Part shown: piece after piece, positions 44,871 through 57,010 of the stretch | Position numbering within the stretch: position 1 is the stretch's first letter | How the letters are laid out: the number at the start of each line of letters is the position of its first letter | From: Notospermus geniculatus | Lineage: Eukaryota > Nemertea > Pilidiophora > Heteronemertea > Lineidae | Reading direction: 5' to 3' | Assembly (NCBI GenBank): GCA_002633025.1 | Contig: NMRB01000166.1 | Coordinates: forward strand, 501,589-565,588 | DNA length: 64,000 nucleotides | Translations under genes and position numbers: made by a program | The notes under the pieces: generated by a model | What the model saw: the letters and a program-made list of their open reading frames with translations, nothing else | What the model was told of the DNA's origin: nothing | The model's database searches: none

Positions 44871-45803
44871 TGTACAGTCATTGACATTAGTTTATCTACA
44901 CCTACTACCTTGAATATTTCAAATACTACTGGGCCAATTTTAACACGGTTTGTACCACATGAAAGTATATAACCTTGGTCATATTTCTGAATCAAAATTT
45001 TGGAAATTTGGAAATATCATAATTATGTAATTCCTCATTAGAAAACCCCCTAAAAATCAACATTTTTATTATGGAATTTTTTTGTGACTTTTGTTACAGG
45101 GTTGATAGAGTGGAAGTTTCTAAGGATTTTGAGCTCTGTTTCGTCAAAATATATCGAGTAGTTGCTGAGATATTTGAGATTATCAAAATTTCGATATTTT
45201 GAGAATTTCCATTTTTTCAAAAAAATTTGATATTAGTAGACAGAGCTCACCCAGAAACGTAGGAGAATGAAGTTTTGGAACTTTCAGCGTAAACTGGTTG
45301 GAAGTTACAGCTGTCTTAGGTTAAAGAGTTTAGCATATCAACATTTTGATATTCTGAAAATATGAATATCTCGGCCCAGTTAAAGCAAAAAGTTCCAAAA
45401 TTTTGTAAGCCCATATTGTGAGGTTAGCTTTAACTAATGACATCAAAATTTCCTGAAAAACACGAAAATCTCAAACTATCAAAATTTTGATAATCTCAAA
45501 TATCTCAGCAACCACTTGAGATATTTTGATGAAACAAAGCCCAAAATCCTTAGAAAGTTCCATTCTATCAAAACTGCAACAAAAGTCAAAAAAAAAAAAT
45601 CCGTAATAAAAATGTTGATTTTTAGGGGGTTTTCTAATGAGCTATTACATAATTATGATATTTCCAAATTTCCAAAATTTTGATGCAGAAATATGACCAA
45701 GGTTATATACTTTCATGTGGTACAAACCGTGTTAAAATTGGCCCAGTAGTATTTGAAATATTCAAGGTAGTAGGTGTAGATAAACTAATGTCAATGACTG
45801 TAC
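44871..45803. mobile_element. 933-bp palindromic fold-back element
   Basis: The left end TGTACAGTCATTGACATTAG is mirrored by its complement at the right end, and pairing continues for several hundred bases (for example GTACCACATGAAAGTATATA and AAATATCATAATTATG on both arms). The AT-rich centre repeats GAGATATTTGAGATTATC. No coding capacity. It abuts the MITE at 44659-44849. Confidence 0.9.
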
Positions 45804-46359
45804 ATTGCAGTGCAGAGAGTGGTACAACGTCGTGTTTCTGTCAACTGGGTTCCTCATTGGGGGCAGCGACTGCCAGAAACCCTCTATCATCCGAGACGAG
45901 GAAAGTTGTTCACCTTTTCTTAATGAAGAAGCTGATGATAAATTGACATACTGCAGGCAATAACATATTAAACATTGCCATCAAAACTCGTAACAGTTTG
46001 TGTTCACGCTTCAATGAATGTTTTATATGATGGGGTGAATGGCCGATAGAAATTCAACGACCTAGTAATCATGATATCAGGACAGTTGTAATAACTTATT
46101 TATCAGATCATGAGGAAGATTGGACGCTGGAGACTAGATCACTAAAACCAGATTTGTTGACAAATAATTTATAGTACACTCATATTAAAGTGCACATTTT
46201 GAACTTGGGCTCGTAGCACACAAATGGAAATCTCAGTGAGCCATGTCTGTAAGCTCAGAAGCTCTGTGTGCTACTTCTGAGAGTTTGATGCCTACAGCAT
46301 ATCTCAGAGACACCATTTCCAATCACATAGGCATGAATTATACGTGTCCTGCAGAAAAA

Positions 46360-46860
46360 CAATAAAAGAGCTATTGTTCATGAACAATATAGGAATACAA
46401 GAGCTGTTGTTCAAGAACAACAGAAGAAAAGAAGAGCTATTGTTTATGAACTATAGAAGAGCTATTGTTCACGAATTATAGAGGAATGCAAGAGCTATTG
46501 TTCATGAACTAATAGAGGAATGCAAGAACTATAGAAGATTAGAAGGGCTATTGTTCACGAACAATAGAGGAATACAGGAGCTATTGTTCATGAAGTATAG
46601 AGGAATACAAGGTAGGGCTATTGTTCATGAACTATAGAGGACTATTGTTCATGAACTATAGAAGAATATAAGCTCTTGTTCACAAACTATAGAAGAATAC
46701 AAGAGCTATAGTTCATTGTTCATGAACTATAGAGGAATACAAGAGCCATTGTTCATGAACTATAGAGGACTACAAGAGCTGTTGTTCATGAACAAAAGAG
46801 CAACAGAAGGGCTATCAAGAGTAATTTTTCCTGAACAATATCATGAATAGAGGAGCTAGA
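46360..46860. repeat. Minisatellite, about 32-bp unit
   Basis: About 14 imperfect units of GAGCTATTGTTCATGAACTA followed by TAGAGGAATACAA. GTTCATGAAC is itself palindromic. Confidence 0.9.
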
Positions 46861-47769
46861 GAACAAGAGAAACGTCATCATTCAAGCAAGATGTTGTTTA
46901 TCATGGGATTATGACGAAAGGATTTTCCTGGAACCAAGGGATTGGTCACAAAACAGTATCGCTTTCATTACCCGTCCTAACAGGCCATGAATTTTGATTT
47001 AACCTAACCGATAGTTTGTAGTATTACGCTAATAGGCATTGATGTCCTGATGGGTCCCAAAGGTCTGACCGAAATGGCGCGTGTTTATCAGCAGCGGGTC
47101 GGCTTTATTACAGATAAATTACCATGATTATTGGCGGATGTAATGAATGTCTACCTGTGGAGAAGTATTGTGGCGGACAGACAGACGGACAAGGTTATTA
47201 TCTGTGTATCAATTGATTGGTGTGGAATTCAATACAGTAGGCGTGCTGGGCAGAGTTGATCACAGACCACACCTATGACTGCCAATAGAAAGGAAGTTAG
47301 GGTGTCTCGCCTATACAGCTTCATGTACCGGGTATGCTCTTCTAAAAGTAGGCTACACACCCACTCAAGTCGTACAACGGCACAAGGGATTATGGGATAT
47401 CTCATGTGCAAATCGGGTAATGCCCAATAAAATACAAAAGTTGTATTTATACAGAAATTGCCATTACTTTTCTTGGCGACTAAGAAACTTCTAATCCTTT
47501 GCATTAACTCATACGACTGACCAACCAATGATAAAACCATTTAGCTAACATCTCCCCATTCGACTGGACGTCACCTAATGGGTCGTTCATGATGCGATTG
47601 CGTGTCGAATCCATTCCATTTAACACTCCCTGGACGCTGGATTCACCACGATCGGTCATCAGAGGTGTCGGAATGTATCATTTCCTGGTTTGGTTAAGTA
47701 TGATAACCTAATCGTTAAGCTTTATGGCAGTTTTTTCGGATGGTACAGAAATCTTCAATCCGATAGAAG

Positions 47770-48140
47770 AGACAAACATGGTGAACTGGTACATCTTGAT
47801 TGCAGAAAGTGGTGCCGTGGTACATCTTGATTGGAAAAAGTGGTGCCATGGTACATCTTGATTGGTAACAGTGGTGCCATGGTACATCTTGATTGGTAAC
47901 AGTGGTTCCATGGCACATATTGATTGGTACAGTGGTGCCATGGTACATCTTGATTGGTAACAGTGGTTCCATGGTACATCTTGACTGGTAACAGTGGTGC
48001 CATGGTAGGCCTATCTTTATTGGTTACAGTGCTGCAATGATACATCTTGATTGATAACAGCGGTGCTGTGGTACATCTTTTGGTAACCATGGTGCCTTGT
48101 ACATCTTGATTGGTACAGTGATGCCATGGTATACCGATTT
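47770..48140. repeat. Minisatellite, about 31-bp unit
   Basis: About 11 units of GGTACATCTTGATTGGTAAC followed by AGTGGTGCCAT. The minus-strand frames here are repeat products. Confidence 0.92.
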
Positions 48141-48829
48141 TGATTGGAAACAGAAAAATACCCTCCGATAGTGCAAATACATTTGACATAAGCTAGGGTA
48201 GCCTAACCTGGAACATAGGTAGGTTTACATCTTGATTTTGACTGGGTGGTGCCATCTACTGACAGCCAGACTCATTAGGTCACATTTCCTCAAAAGGAAA
48301 GAGCAGGAAATAATATACACAGGAGCATAAAAATGTGAAAATTCTTCCCTATCTGATCTTTCCAACTCATTTCGTACATCAAAGTTTGCAATTTCCAAAC
48401 ACCACCACCGATGCTTCCTGGTCTTGGACAGTGTTTACGACAGACAGATAATGAGATCTTCAGAGTAGAGACAGAAAGCGAAATTATGGTTAGCCTTCTT
48501 TGTTATCGTGTCCACTTTCGTTTTTATTCATTGCCAGGGGATTTCTACTAATGCATGCTAATAATGGTATCTTTGTCGTGATCGACCAGCTCGTCAATCT
48601 GAAGGGACGGTAACACCAGACGCGCAATTAATCCATGGGTATTTGCATTTTCGCCGAATTGTCAAGAGATTGGTTAAAGTACATGATATGAATGGAAAGG
48701 AAAGAGATACTCAGAGGCAAGGTTATCTTTGAGGTCTGGACAAATGTCTGTTTTTAATTCCCTTTTGGATCCAAGTCCATTTCAGTAGCCAAATAATACT
48801 GCAGAGGAGTTTTAATGGAAATCAAAGGA
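48141..48829. other. Nothing recognised
   Basis: Non-repetitive sequence between two minisatellites; no gene or element seen. Confidence 0.5.
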
Positions 48830-49085
48830 ATTCACTGAACTGTGACATGCAAATGAAGAAAATCCTGCAGCCAATGGAATTGAGTGATCTGTGACATATG
48901 CAAATGAAGAAAATCTTGCAGCCAATGGAATTCACTGACCTGTGACATATGCGAAATGGAAACCTTGCAGTCAATGAAATTCACTGATCTGTGACATATG
49001 CAAATGAAGGAAATCTTGCAGCCAATGAAATTCACTGATCTGTGACATATGCAAATGAAGGAAATCCTGCAGCCAATGGCAACTG
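48830..49085. repeat. Minisatellite, about 52-bp unit
   Basis: About five units of TTCACTGATCTGTGACATAT, GCAAATGAAG and CTTGCAGCCAATG. Confidence 0.9.
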
Positions 49086-49699
49086 GTTACAGACTTGGCA
49101 GCCAAATAGGCCAGCAGACACAGGTTGAAGAAGTCTATCACCTTTGGCTCTGCCTCTCACTGGACTGATACAACCACAACTCTCCAGTTTCAGGAGCAAC
49201 ACTGTGGCCTCTGTTCAACACTGGTATTTGAAAGTACATGGCAATTGTGGCTCATTTGGAGTGTTCAAATATTCAGCCGGGCTCTAACAGTTCCACTGAG
49301 AGAGCACATCATCATTACGTATCACCATTTTGAAATTCTCTCCCTGGGAATGTATCGTCACGACCCGAATACGACACGTGTGTTACGAAATGATCGTCAA
49401 ACGACTTCAAATCTACAACCAAAATGAGATATAAATGAGGAATATCCAAGGCAGAACGTGATGGGAATTGCTAGGAACTGAACTGAGTTGATGGCAGACT
49501 AACCCCTTCAGTGCCGAACAACATTCTGTCAAATTTGAAAATACTTAAAAAGAATGCAAAGTACCTAAACCATATCATATAGGTATTCATTGGAAAGTTC
49601 GCAATGAGTGCTTTTCAATGAATACCTATGTGAAAGGGTTATTTTAACGTTGCAGAGGTGTATGTTTTGTTTTTGATGGGATTGGTACTCGTAGTGAAA
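49086..49699. other. Nothing gene-like; shares a motif with 56.4-57.0 kb
   Basis: CATTGGAAAGTTCGCAATGA and CAATGAATACCTATGTG (about 49590-49635) match the hairpin core of the tandem repeat at 56338-57010. Otherwise unremarkable. Confidence 0.5.
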
Positions 49700-49771
49700 C
49701 AGATGACCCACTTTAAGATGACCTTGCCCTTGACCTACTTTGGCGACCTTGAGCTTGACCTACTTTGCCTC
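49700..49771 (+). repeat. Left arm of a 72-bp perfect inverted repeat
   Basis: CAGATGACCCACTTTAAGAT through TTGACCTACTTTGCCTC is the exact reverse complement of 50541-50612, 769 bp away. Rich in GACCTTG/TTGACCT motifs. Confidence 0.9.
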
Positions 49772-49773
49772 GG

Positions 49774-49860
49774 AGTGCTGGCGGTTGATGCCTTATGCGA
49801 GGGTCCGTGGGTTCGAGTCCGGTAGGAAGCTATGTCTTTCACCTTAGAAACCTGTTATTA
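49774..49860 (+). repeat. tRNA-like fragment with B box
   Basis: GTGGGTTCGAGTCCGGTAGG contains a good B box (GGTTCGAGTCC) after a weak A box. A similar sequence in reverse orientation is at 50720-50770. Confidence 0.4.
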
Positions 49861-50540
49861 TTTCATGCACTAATAGTGTAAGGGTTAAAGTGTGACAGTC
49901 CATACTTTGGATGATTTTATTTGGAAAATGGTGGGATGTCACAATATGGGGGGATTATCTACAATAAAAAAGATTTGTGTCAAAACTGAAAGGACTAAAA
50001 ACACCTACGTTGTCTGCCGACATAAAAATGCCATCGGAAAAAAGCCTGCTGCTTTGATTGAAGATTGTTACGCCACCCTTGATGTAACCATGATAAAGGT
50101 AAAACTAACATGCGATATGCAGAAACATTAAATGCTCGCACTCGTTCCCGATTGCTAATGTCACCATCAAAAAGCCATTAAACGCTGATCGCAGCAGTCT
50201 GCATCAGGGATATTGTCGCGTGGAAAAAAATTGCTGTCATAATAACCCTGGAGCCTGCCATCTGTTTTTGTCACGGCGTGGCATTGAGTTAATGTAGCTG
50301 GTGAAAATAACTCAGGGCTAGAGGAAATAATGTGAGATTGCTTAATTAAATAACAGTGCATTGCTCCCAGATCAGGATTGAGCAATTTGAGTTGTCTTAC
50401 CGAACATGGGAAAAAAGGTTTAGCGTTTTTTTCGAGGAGCTTATTGTCAAAGTCTTTCGAAAGTACAGCGTTAGGTGAATTTTCCTGAAGTCAGATGTAA
50501 ATCTCTCAATCACCAAAAGCAACACCTCTTCTTTGTCTCT

Positions 50541-50612
50541 GAGGCAAAGTAGGTCAAGCTCAAGGTCGCCAAAGTAGGTCAAGGGCAAGGTCATCTTAAA
50601 GTGGGTCATCTG
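50541..50612 (-). repeat. Right arm of a 72-bp perfect inverted repeat
   Basis: Exact reverse complement of 49700-49771. Confidence 0.9.
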
Positions 50613-50719
50613 GTGATTTATCCCGAGGTCACATACATGTACATACATCGACAGCAACAAAATGTAAAGGCTATTCTTTTTATCTTGTCCAAACGAGGTA
50701 TATGAAATAGAAATCGAGT

Positions 50720-50770
50720 TTCTGAGGTGAAAGACATTGCTTCCTACCAGAATCGAACCCACGGACGAGG
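50720..50770 (-). repeat. tRNA-like fragment with B box, reverse
   Basis: On the minus strand GTGGGTTCGATTCTGGTAGG, followed by GAAGCAATGTCTTTCACCTC, parallels 49796-49845. Confidence 0.4.
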
Positions 50771-51035
50771 TCCAAACGAGGTCACGTCAAAATCATTTCA
50801 AAGTAGGTCAAGGGGTGAACTGTCTGGTGATCACACACAACTAAATGTAAAGGCTCTACTTTATCTTTTGTCTAAACTAGGTCAAGGCCAAGGTCATTTC
50901 AAAGTAGGTCAAGAGGTGAACTGTCTGGTGATCACACACAACCAAATGTAAAGGCTCTACTTTATCTTTTGTCTAAACTAGGTCAAGGTCATATCATTTC
51001 AAAGTAGGTCAAGAGGTGAACGTCTGGAGATCACA
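50768..51035. repeat. About 100-bp tandem repeat with AGGTCAAG motifs
   Basis: About 2.5 units; GAACTGTCTGGTGATCACAC recurs near 50817 and 50919, and a variant near 51019. Each unit holds AGGTCAAGGCCAAGGTCA-type sequence. Confidence 0.85.
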
Positions 51036-52383
51036 AGCAGCAACCAAAGGAAGAGCTTTTCACTGCATCATCTTTTTTTCTCAAGATGCAACGAACGACA
51101 CCTCCCAGGTTCACAAGAGACAAACTCGGAGATTATGTACAACTGAGGCATTAATAACTTCACACGGCTTTGTGCATTTCCATCCATTGAAATTCATTTC
51201 ACAAATGTAATCCAGGCTTGCGAGGTACATCCTTTCATCTGGAGGAATCCCCTCTTTCCCAGCCTCCTCAACCTATTATTGCCGACTCATCGCAAAGGCT
51301 TATGCAGAGCTCAGAGTTGTTGAACCCTTTGAGAATGCCGTCATAGTCGTTGCCATGGATACGGGATAAACAGCAGGTTTTCCACTCGTTTTGCGACTTG
51401 CTAACAAAAATAGGAGATCAAGAATTGATTTGAGGTAGAATGCCGCCAAAGTCACTTGATTGAACAACAATAAACTGATTTGCAATGAAATTGAGAGCAG
51501 GATTAGAGAACCGATTCGTAAAGCAGCGCAATTTCCTCAATTTGATTTCAAGTTCAGAGGGCTGTAGAACTTCGGCACAAAATGGACGAAGTATCCTTGA
51601 AATTGACTGCAAGCATCTTGCCCTGATGAGGGTTCAAATCGCCCCCACCTCGGTCCTGAAAGGAGGATAGTCAAAGGCCGGAATGTCAGTAGGCGTTGAC
51701 GATGAACTGTACCACGTGGGTCGACGTCTTTTGCTGTCCAATAAGGTGGATTGAGACTGATTACATAACGCGATGACGTCACCTACACACTCTATTGTCC
51801 CTTTCCACATTCATAGTGAAGTTATGAGGCTGAGTGAACATGGTGAATTGTGGCCACTACTCTGAACGGAACAGAAGCATTGTTTCCCCTTGCCACGGTG
51901 CCCCCAAACAACCCTTATTCCGTATGCTTGGTAGCATTTGGAGTAATCAGGCCCAACATTTTTTTGACGTCAAAAGCTTGCAGAAGAATTCGTTTTTTCC
52001 TTCACGTGAATGATACTCAAATTTGTCGACGTTGGTCACGGCAGTCCCCCGCACGGGACCCAATCAGCGCCACTAACAAAACTAATGAAGAGTGGCTGCG
52101 GTTGTGACACAATTAGTTGTTCCCCCGAGTACAGAGCCAGGTGAAGTCCTACTGCTAATAATGCTAGAAACGGCTCAGTAATCATACCGGATACGATACT
52201 GTCATCTCGGATATGATTGGTCCTCATTGAAGAAGCGATCGTGCGGGATCTCGCCAAGTAATAATCACCCGTTCTTTCAGCAGACGTACGTGACGTTGTT
52301 TGAATCGCGATGATATCTTTCGACGACGTGTAAATTGCGATAGTGTGCTTTGATTGGTTGATGAAGATGTTGCGATCTGGACG
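51036..52383. other. Nothing recognised
   Basis: No gene, RNA or element seen up to the assembly gap. Confidence 0.5.
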
Positions 52384-53237
52384 NNNNNNNNNNNNNNNNN
52401 NNNNNNNNNNNNNNNNNNNNNNNNNNNNNNNNNNNNNNNNNNNNNNNNNNNNNNNNNNNNNNNNNNNNNNNNNNNNNNNNNNNNNNNNNNNNNNNNNNNN
52501 NNNNNNNNNNNNNNNNNNNNNNNNNNNNNNNNNNNNNNNNNNNNNNNNNNNNNNNNNNNNNNNNNNNNNNNNNNNNNNNNNNNNNNNNNNNNNNNNNNNN
52601 NNNNNNNNNNNNNNNNNNNNNNNNNNNNNNNNNNNNNNNNNNNNNNNNNNNNNNNNNNNNNNNNNNNNNNNNNNNNNNNNNNNNNNNNNNNNNNNNNNNN
52701 NNNNNNNNNNNNNNNNNNNNNNNNNNNNNNNNNNNNNNNNNNNNNNNNNNNNNNNNNNNNNNNNNNNNNNNNNNNNNNNNNNNNNNNNNNNNNNNNNNNN
52801 NNNNNNNNNNNNNNNNNNNNNNNNNNNNNNNNNNNNNNNNNNNNNNNNNNNNNNNNNNNNNNNNNNNNNNNNNNNNNNNNNNNNNNNNNNNNNNNNNNNN
52901 NNNNNNNNNNNNNNNNNNNNNNNNNNNNNNNNNNNNNNNNNNNNNNNNNNNNNNNNNNNNNNNNNNNNNNNNNNNNNNNNNNNNNNNNNNNNNNNNNNNN
53001 NNNNNNNNNNNNNNNNNNNNNNNNNNNNNNNNNNNNNNNNNNNNNNNNNNNNNNNNNNNNNNNNNNNNNNNNNNNNNNNNNNNNNNNNNNNNNNNNNNNN
53101 NNNNNNNNNNNNNNNNNNNNNNNNNNNNNNNNNNNNNNNNNNNNNNNNNNNNNNNNNNNNNNNNNNNNNNNNNNNNNNNNNNNNNNNNNNNNNNNNNNNN
53201 NNNNNNNNNNNNNNNNNNNNNNNNNNNNNNNNNNNNN
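52384..53237. other. Assembly gap (854 N)
   Basis: A run of undetermined bases. Long open frames across it are artefacts. The left flank GCGATCTGGAC and right flank GTCCAGATGTCGC are near complements, suggesting an inverted repeat around the gap. Confidence 0.98.
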
Positions 53238-53692
53238 TTGTCCAGATGTCGCTGTTAGGCCAGTCTGTGTTGGCTTCATATCCAGTGTCACCCTCAACAA
53301 CTTTCATGCTTTCGTATCAAAGACAAATTCCTTTTATCCCTCGCACTATGGTCTGTAGTTAAACCAATTGGCTAACCATGGTGCAGAGAATGAACACAAT
53401 CTCGGCTGAGAGCCTATCCTATCATGGCGAATACGCCATGTGATGATAGACATAGTAATCGCATTGACAGGCTGTCACGATTTTTATCGGAGACCAACGG
53501 ACACCATATTAACCCATCGATTGTGTGGGGTTCATAAGATTGCTGTCACATCGCAAAGAGAAGAGGCCGAGAATGTGTCAGATATATTTACAAAGCTAGA
53601 TGATCTTTTGATTTGCATGGATAGCTACAGTGGCCAGTTGGTCAACAAACCGGCCAGCCGAGCTAGTGGACTGTTCGCAGACATTAGTATTT

Positions 53693-53832
53693 GTATGTTT
53701 CCATCAGGGCCAAAGCCATAGAATTATTGGTCCTGGTCAATATGGAAGCAGCTCCTCATGTTCCTCACTTGTGGGTTCTTTTACTTTGCAAAGGAACAAG
53801 GTGCAAGGCATTACGGCTACTGTCTCATGCGT
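53693..53832 (-). mobile_element. SINE body fragment
   Basis: Matches the body of the 59535-59812 family (CTGGTCAATATGGAAGCAGC, CTCATGTTCCTCACTTG, AAAGGAACAAGGTGCAAGGC) but lacks the tRNA-like head. Confidence 0.65.
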
Positions 53833-55026
53833 TGGTTTCTGAGGTGGAAGTTCAGCAATGTTTAGCGCGGTCAGGACTTGGATGGGTGACGTAGTGCGAT
53901 ACAGAATGTTACTCCGCCTCAGACACAAAACAGCTGGATTTAAAATGAATTCTTTCCGAACAGTAGTTAACGACTCAGGATGCTCTAAATGGCCAACCAG
54001 CACAAGACAAGTAAACATCTTCATTTGCCTTGTATCTAACCGCTGGTCAAAATTCGTCTGGTCGCCGACCCCCTCGAGACCCCTGATTGACAAATAGATA
54101 AGACAGTGGGTCCTAATCTGGTTGACATGTAGACAGATCTAATCAACCCAGTGACCAAGCGGACAGCGATTGCAACCGCGATGTACCTTGATTATCAGGT
54201 TTTCAATCATACATGGGTCTTCGGAGAAAATTGTTGAGGGCGTTGCGCGGGTGTGTGGTTTAGATGTCTGTCACGAAATGCCAGGTTCACCCACGCAGTG
54301 TTCGGTTTGATCAATGTGAAAAGAGGTAGAGGGGTGACCATCAGGGAGGCAGACGGGTGCCCACCAAGGACATCCTAACAGAACTACTGGATTCAACTGA
54401 AATTTGCCGTGCTGGTGAAAAATGCGTCAATTTTATCTGTAACCTTGCGATCACGACCATCACTACAAGAAATTTACATACGTCAACACAACATGTGGCG
54501 CGCAAATTCGTTCTTATCCAGGGTGAGCCATCGTTGTTTATCTAGAAACCCTACGGCATTGAAAGAAATGACAACAACAACACGTCACTTGTCGCATTTT
54601 TTTTCATCGGCCTCCAAGTGCCAACACTATCTCTAATCCGTAATTATTCTGCCAAGGAACATTTCTTGGCGATCAATTATAATGCTATCTGGAGCCGTTC
54701 TGACACATACCCTTCACATAATTAATCATACAACCACATTCATCAAAATATTGCATCAATTCACAAGTACAAGAGAGAGATAGCAGGCCGAAGGTGTCAG
54801 AAAACGTAATGATTAATTACTATAAAAATACGTGGACGATTTTCCTGTAATTGGAAGATGAAATCACTTCCTGAGCAGGATGCTGGACATACGACCTGCG
54901 GGGGACGAGGCACAGATGTTTCTGTTGTCCTGGCCCAACTTTATCGAACTTGTGTGGACGCAAAAAGTTTTTTTTGCTGCCTTTAGAGATGGACTCTGAA
55001 CACAGACCCTTGGAAGGGCCCCCTCC
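53833..55026. other. Nothing recognised
   Basis: Non-repetitive sequence with no supported feature. Confidence 0.5.
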
Positions 55027-55169
55027 CAGGGCCGTATTTAAAAGGGGGCGAGGGGGGCAGTTGCCCCCCAGAACCAACCAAAAAACGTGATTTTCATGCG
55101 GATTTTGGGCAAAAAATCGGCAAAAAGAGGTCTTCTGCCCCCTGCACCAAAAATTTAAATACGGCCCTG
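55027..55169. mobile_element. MITE with CAGGGCCGTATTTAAA ends
   Basis: Terminal inverted repeats CAGGGCCGTATTTAAA and complement, flanked by CCTCC at 55022-55026 and 55170-55174 (5-bp TSD). Interior rich in GGGGGC and GCCCCC. Non-coding. Confidence 0.82.
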
Positions 55170-55424
55170 CCTCCCCTACTTTTGCTCCTTCCTTCATCAG
55201 AGGAAAGAATTCGACCTTGACCGAGGTAGCCATGCATGTACAGACAGTGCTCCATGTGCGAGATTTCTCAGGCAAGTCCGCTCCAGGCAACACAACCACA
55301 GAACATTATGGGCAGTCGTTCGTATCATTGGTCTCGTAAAGAAACCAACAGTAGAGCAGTGCCCTTAGGTTATCTGCATCCACCAGGACCTCACTCCAGA
55401 TAATCCACGGCTGATGATATCTAG

Positions 55425-55714
55425 GGAGACTTTCCTGCCGATAGAGGCCACCATGGTAGTAGACGCTTGTGGACGGTAGTAGACACTTGTGGTTGGTTGG
55501 ATGCTTGTGGTCTGTTGTGGGCGGTTGTGGTCGGTAATTAGTGTGACCCCCAGTTAGTGGTCCCAGAACGTCATAAATTTGAGGTCACAGAGAAGAAGTG
55601 CACGCCATAACATCATCCATAATGAAGTGGAGGCCAGGACTTACGTTTGTGACATCAACTTTTTTGACGTTCTAGGACCGCTAACAGGCGGCCTCTAACA
55701 CCAGTAAAGTCTCC
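55425..55714. mobile_element. MITE, GGAGACTTTACTG family, longer copy
   Basis: Left GGAGACTTTCCTGCCGATAG, right complement of GGAGACTTTACTGGTGTTAG. Shares interior GACGTCA and GGACCGCTAAC with 44659-44849 and has an extra GTAGTAGACACTTGTGG repeat. Confidence 0.72.
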
Positions 55715-55719
55715 ATTGT

Positions 55720-56337
55720 GGGGAATCTCACCATGTGTCCCATCTTGTCCAAACAAGGCTATCGACTCCGTATGAACTCCGTCTTTAGCCTTGTCCGAAT
55801 CGTGTCATCTTTTCCGTTAATGCATAAAGTATTAATGAACCTAACCCCTACTTGACCCCGCCTCCGAGCAATCAGAACTTGCGAAACAAATCACCGTTGG
55901 ACACTTTCTTTGCTCTTCACGCTCGAATTTGTAACACGGATTTTGATTGGCGCGTCGATTTTCCTTCGCGCCCCGATGATTGGCTGAGGCTGTCATCACC
56001 TCAGAAACGGGAAATGTGGTGGATTCGAACCAGGCTAGATGACCGTCAGGACAGATAGACTGGTGAGAACCAGATGCATGTGTCCTTGAGGGAGGGGGAC
56101 ATCAGCCTAGTGAGGTTCCCTTGCCTCTCCCAGAAAGCCAACAAAGACGTCAAATGAAAGAGACTGCAATAAGATTCGTAAACACCACCAGTATGCGTCT
56201 GCGACGAAAATGCCCGCAAGAAACAAGAGCAATTCATCATTGTTGCTGGTGTTATTATGCATTTGATTGGTCACTCTTATGCGGTGATGGAGATGGTAGT
56301 CTTACCTCTTCATTCCGGAGGCGAAGCAGACGAAACG
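55720..56337. other. Nothing recognised
   Basis: Short frames only; no known motif. Confidence 0.5.
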
Positions 56338-57010
56338 ACAGCGAATGCTTTGATGAAGAACAGAATTGCTGAGTGATGGTGGGGTTGGCTACATCAGTTG
56401 TTGACTTTGAGAAGGATTAAATTTTTGAGACTGAAAGGCACTAAACTCTATTCATTGGAAAGCTCTCGGTGAGTACTTTCCATTGAATACCTATATGACA
56501 GGGTTTTAGGATGCTTTGATAAAGAACAGAATTGCTGAGTGATGATGGGGTTGGCTACGTCGAGTTGTTGACGTTCAGCAGGATTAAATTTGGAGACTGA
56601 AAGACACCTAAACCTTATCATATTCGTTGGAAAGCTCGTAGTGAGTACTTTCCAATGAATACCTATGTGATAGGGTTTAGGATGCTTTGATAAAGAACAG
56701 AATTGCTGAGTGATGATGGGGTTGGCTACGTCGAGTTGTTGACGTTCAGCAGGATTAAATTTGGAGACTGAAAGACACCTAAACCTTATCATATGGGTAT
56801 TCGTTGGAAAGCTCGTAGTGAGTACTTTCCAATGAATACCTATGTGACAGGGTTTAGGATGATGAGAACAGAACCGCTGAGTGATGATGGCGTACGTTGA
56901 GTTGTTGATGTTGAGCAATATTAAATTTTGAACACTGTAAAGGCACCTAAACCCTATCAAATAGGCATTCATTTTAAAGCTCTCACTGAGTACTTTCAAA
57001 TGAATACCTA
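56338..57010. repeat. About 170-bp tandem repeat, four units
   Basis: GAGTGATGATGGGGTTGGCT recurs at about 56371, 56537, 56708 and 56879. Each unit carries an imperfect hairpin of CATTGGAAAGCTC and GAGTACTTTCCAATG. The minus-strand 183-codon frame is a repeat product. Confidence 0.92.

Noticed and set aside
46360-49085. Regularly spaced repeats resembling a CRISPR array
   Set aside because: Units are directly adjacent minisatellites with no unique spacers, in a eukaryotic genome with no cas genes.
52036-53362. Very long open frames (334-423 codons) across 52-53.4 kb on both strands
   Set aside because: They consist almost wholly of undetermined bases in the 854-base gap; the real flanking codons show no protein motif.
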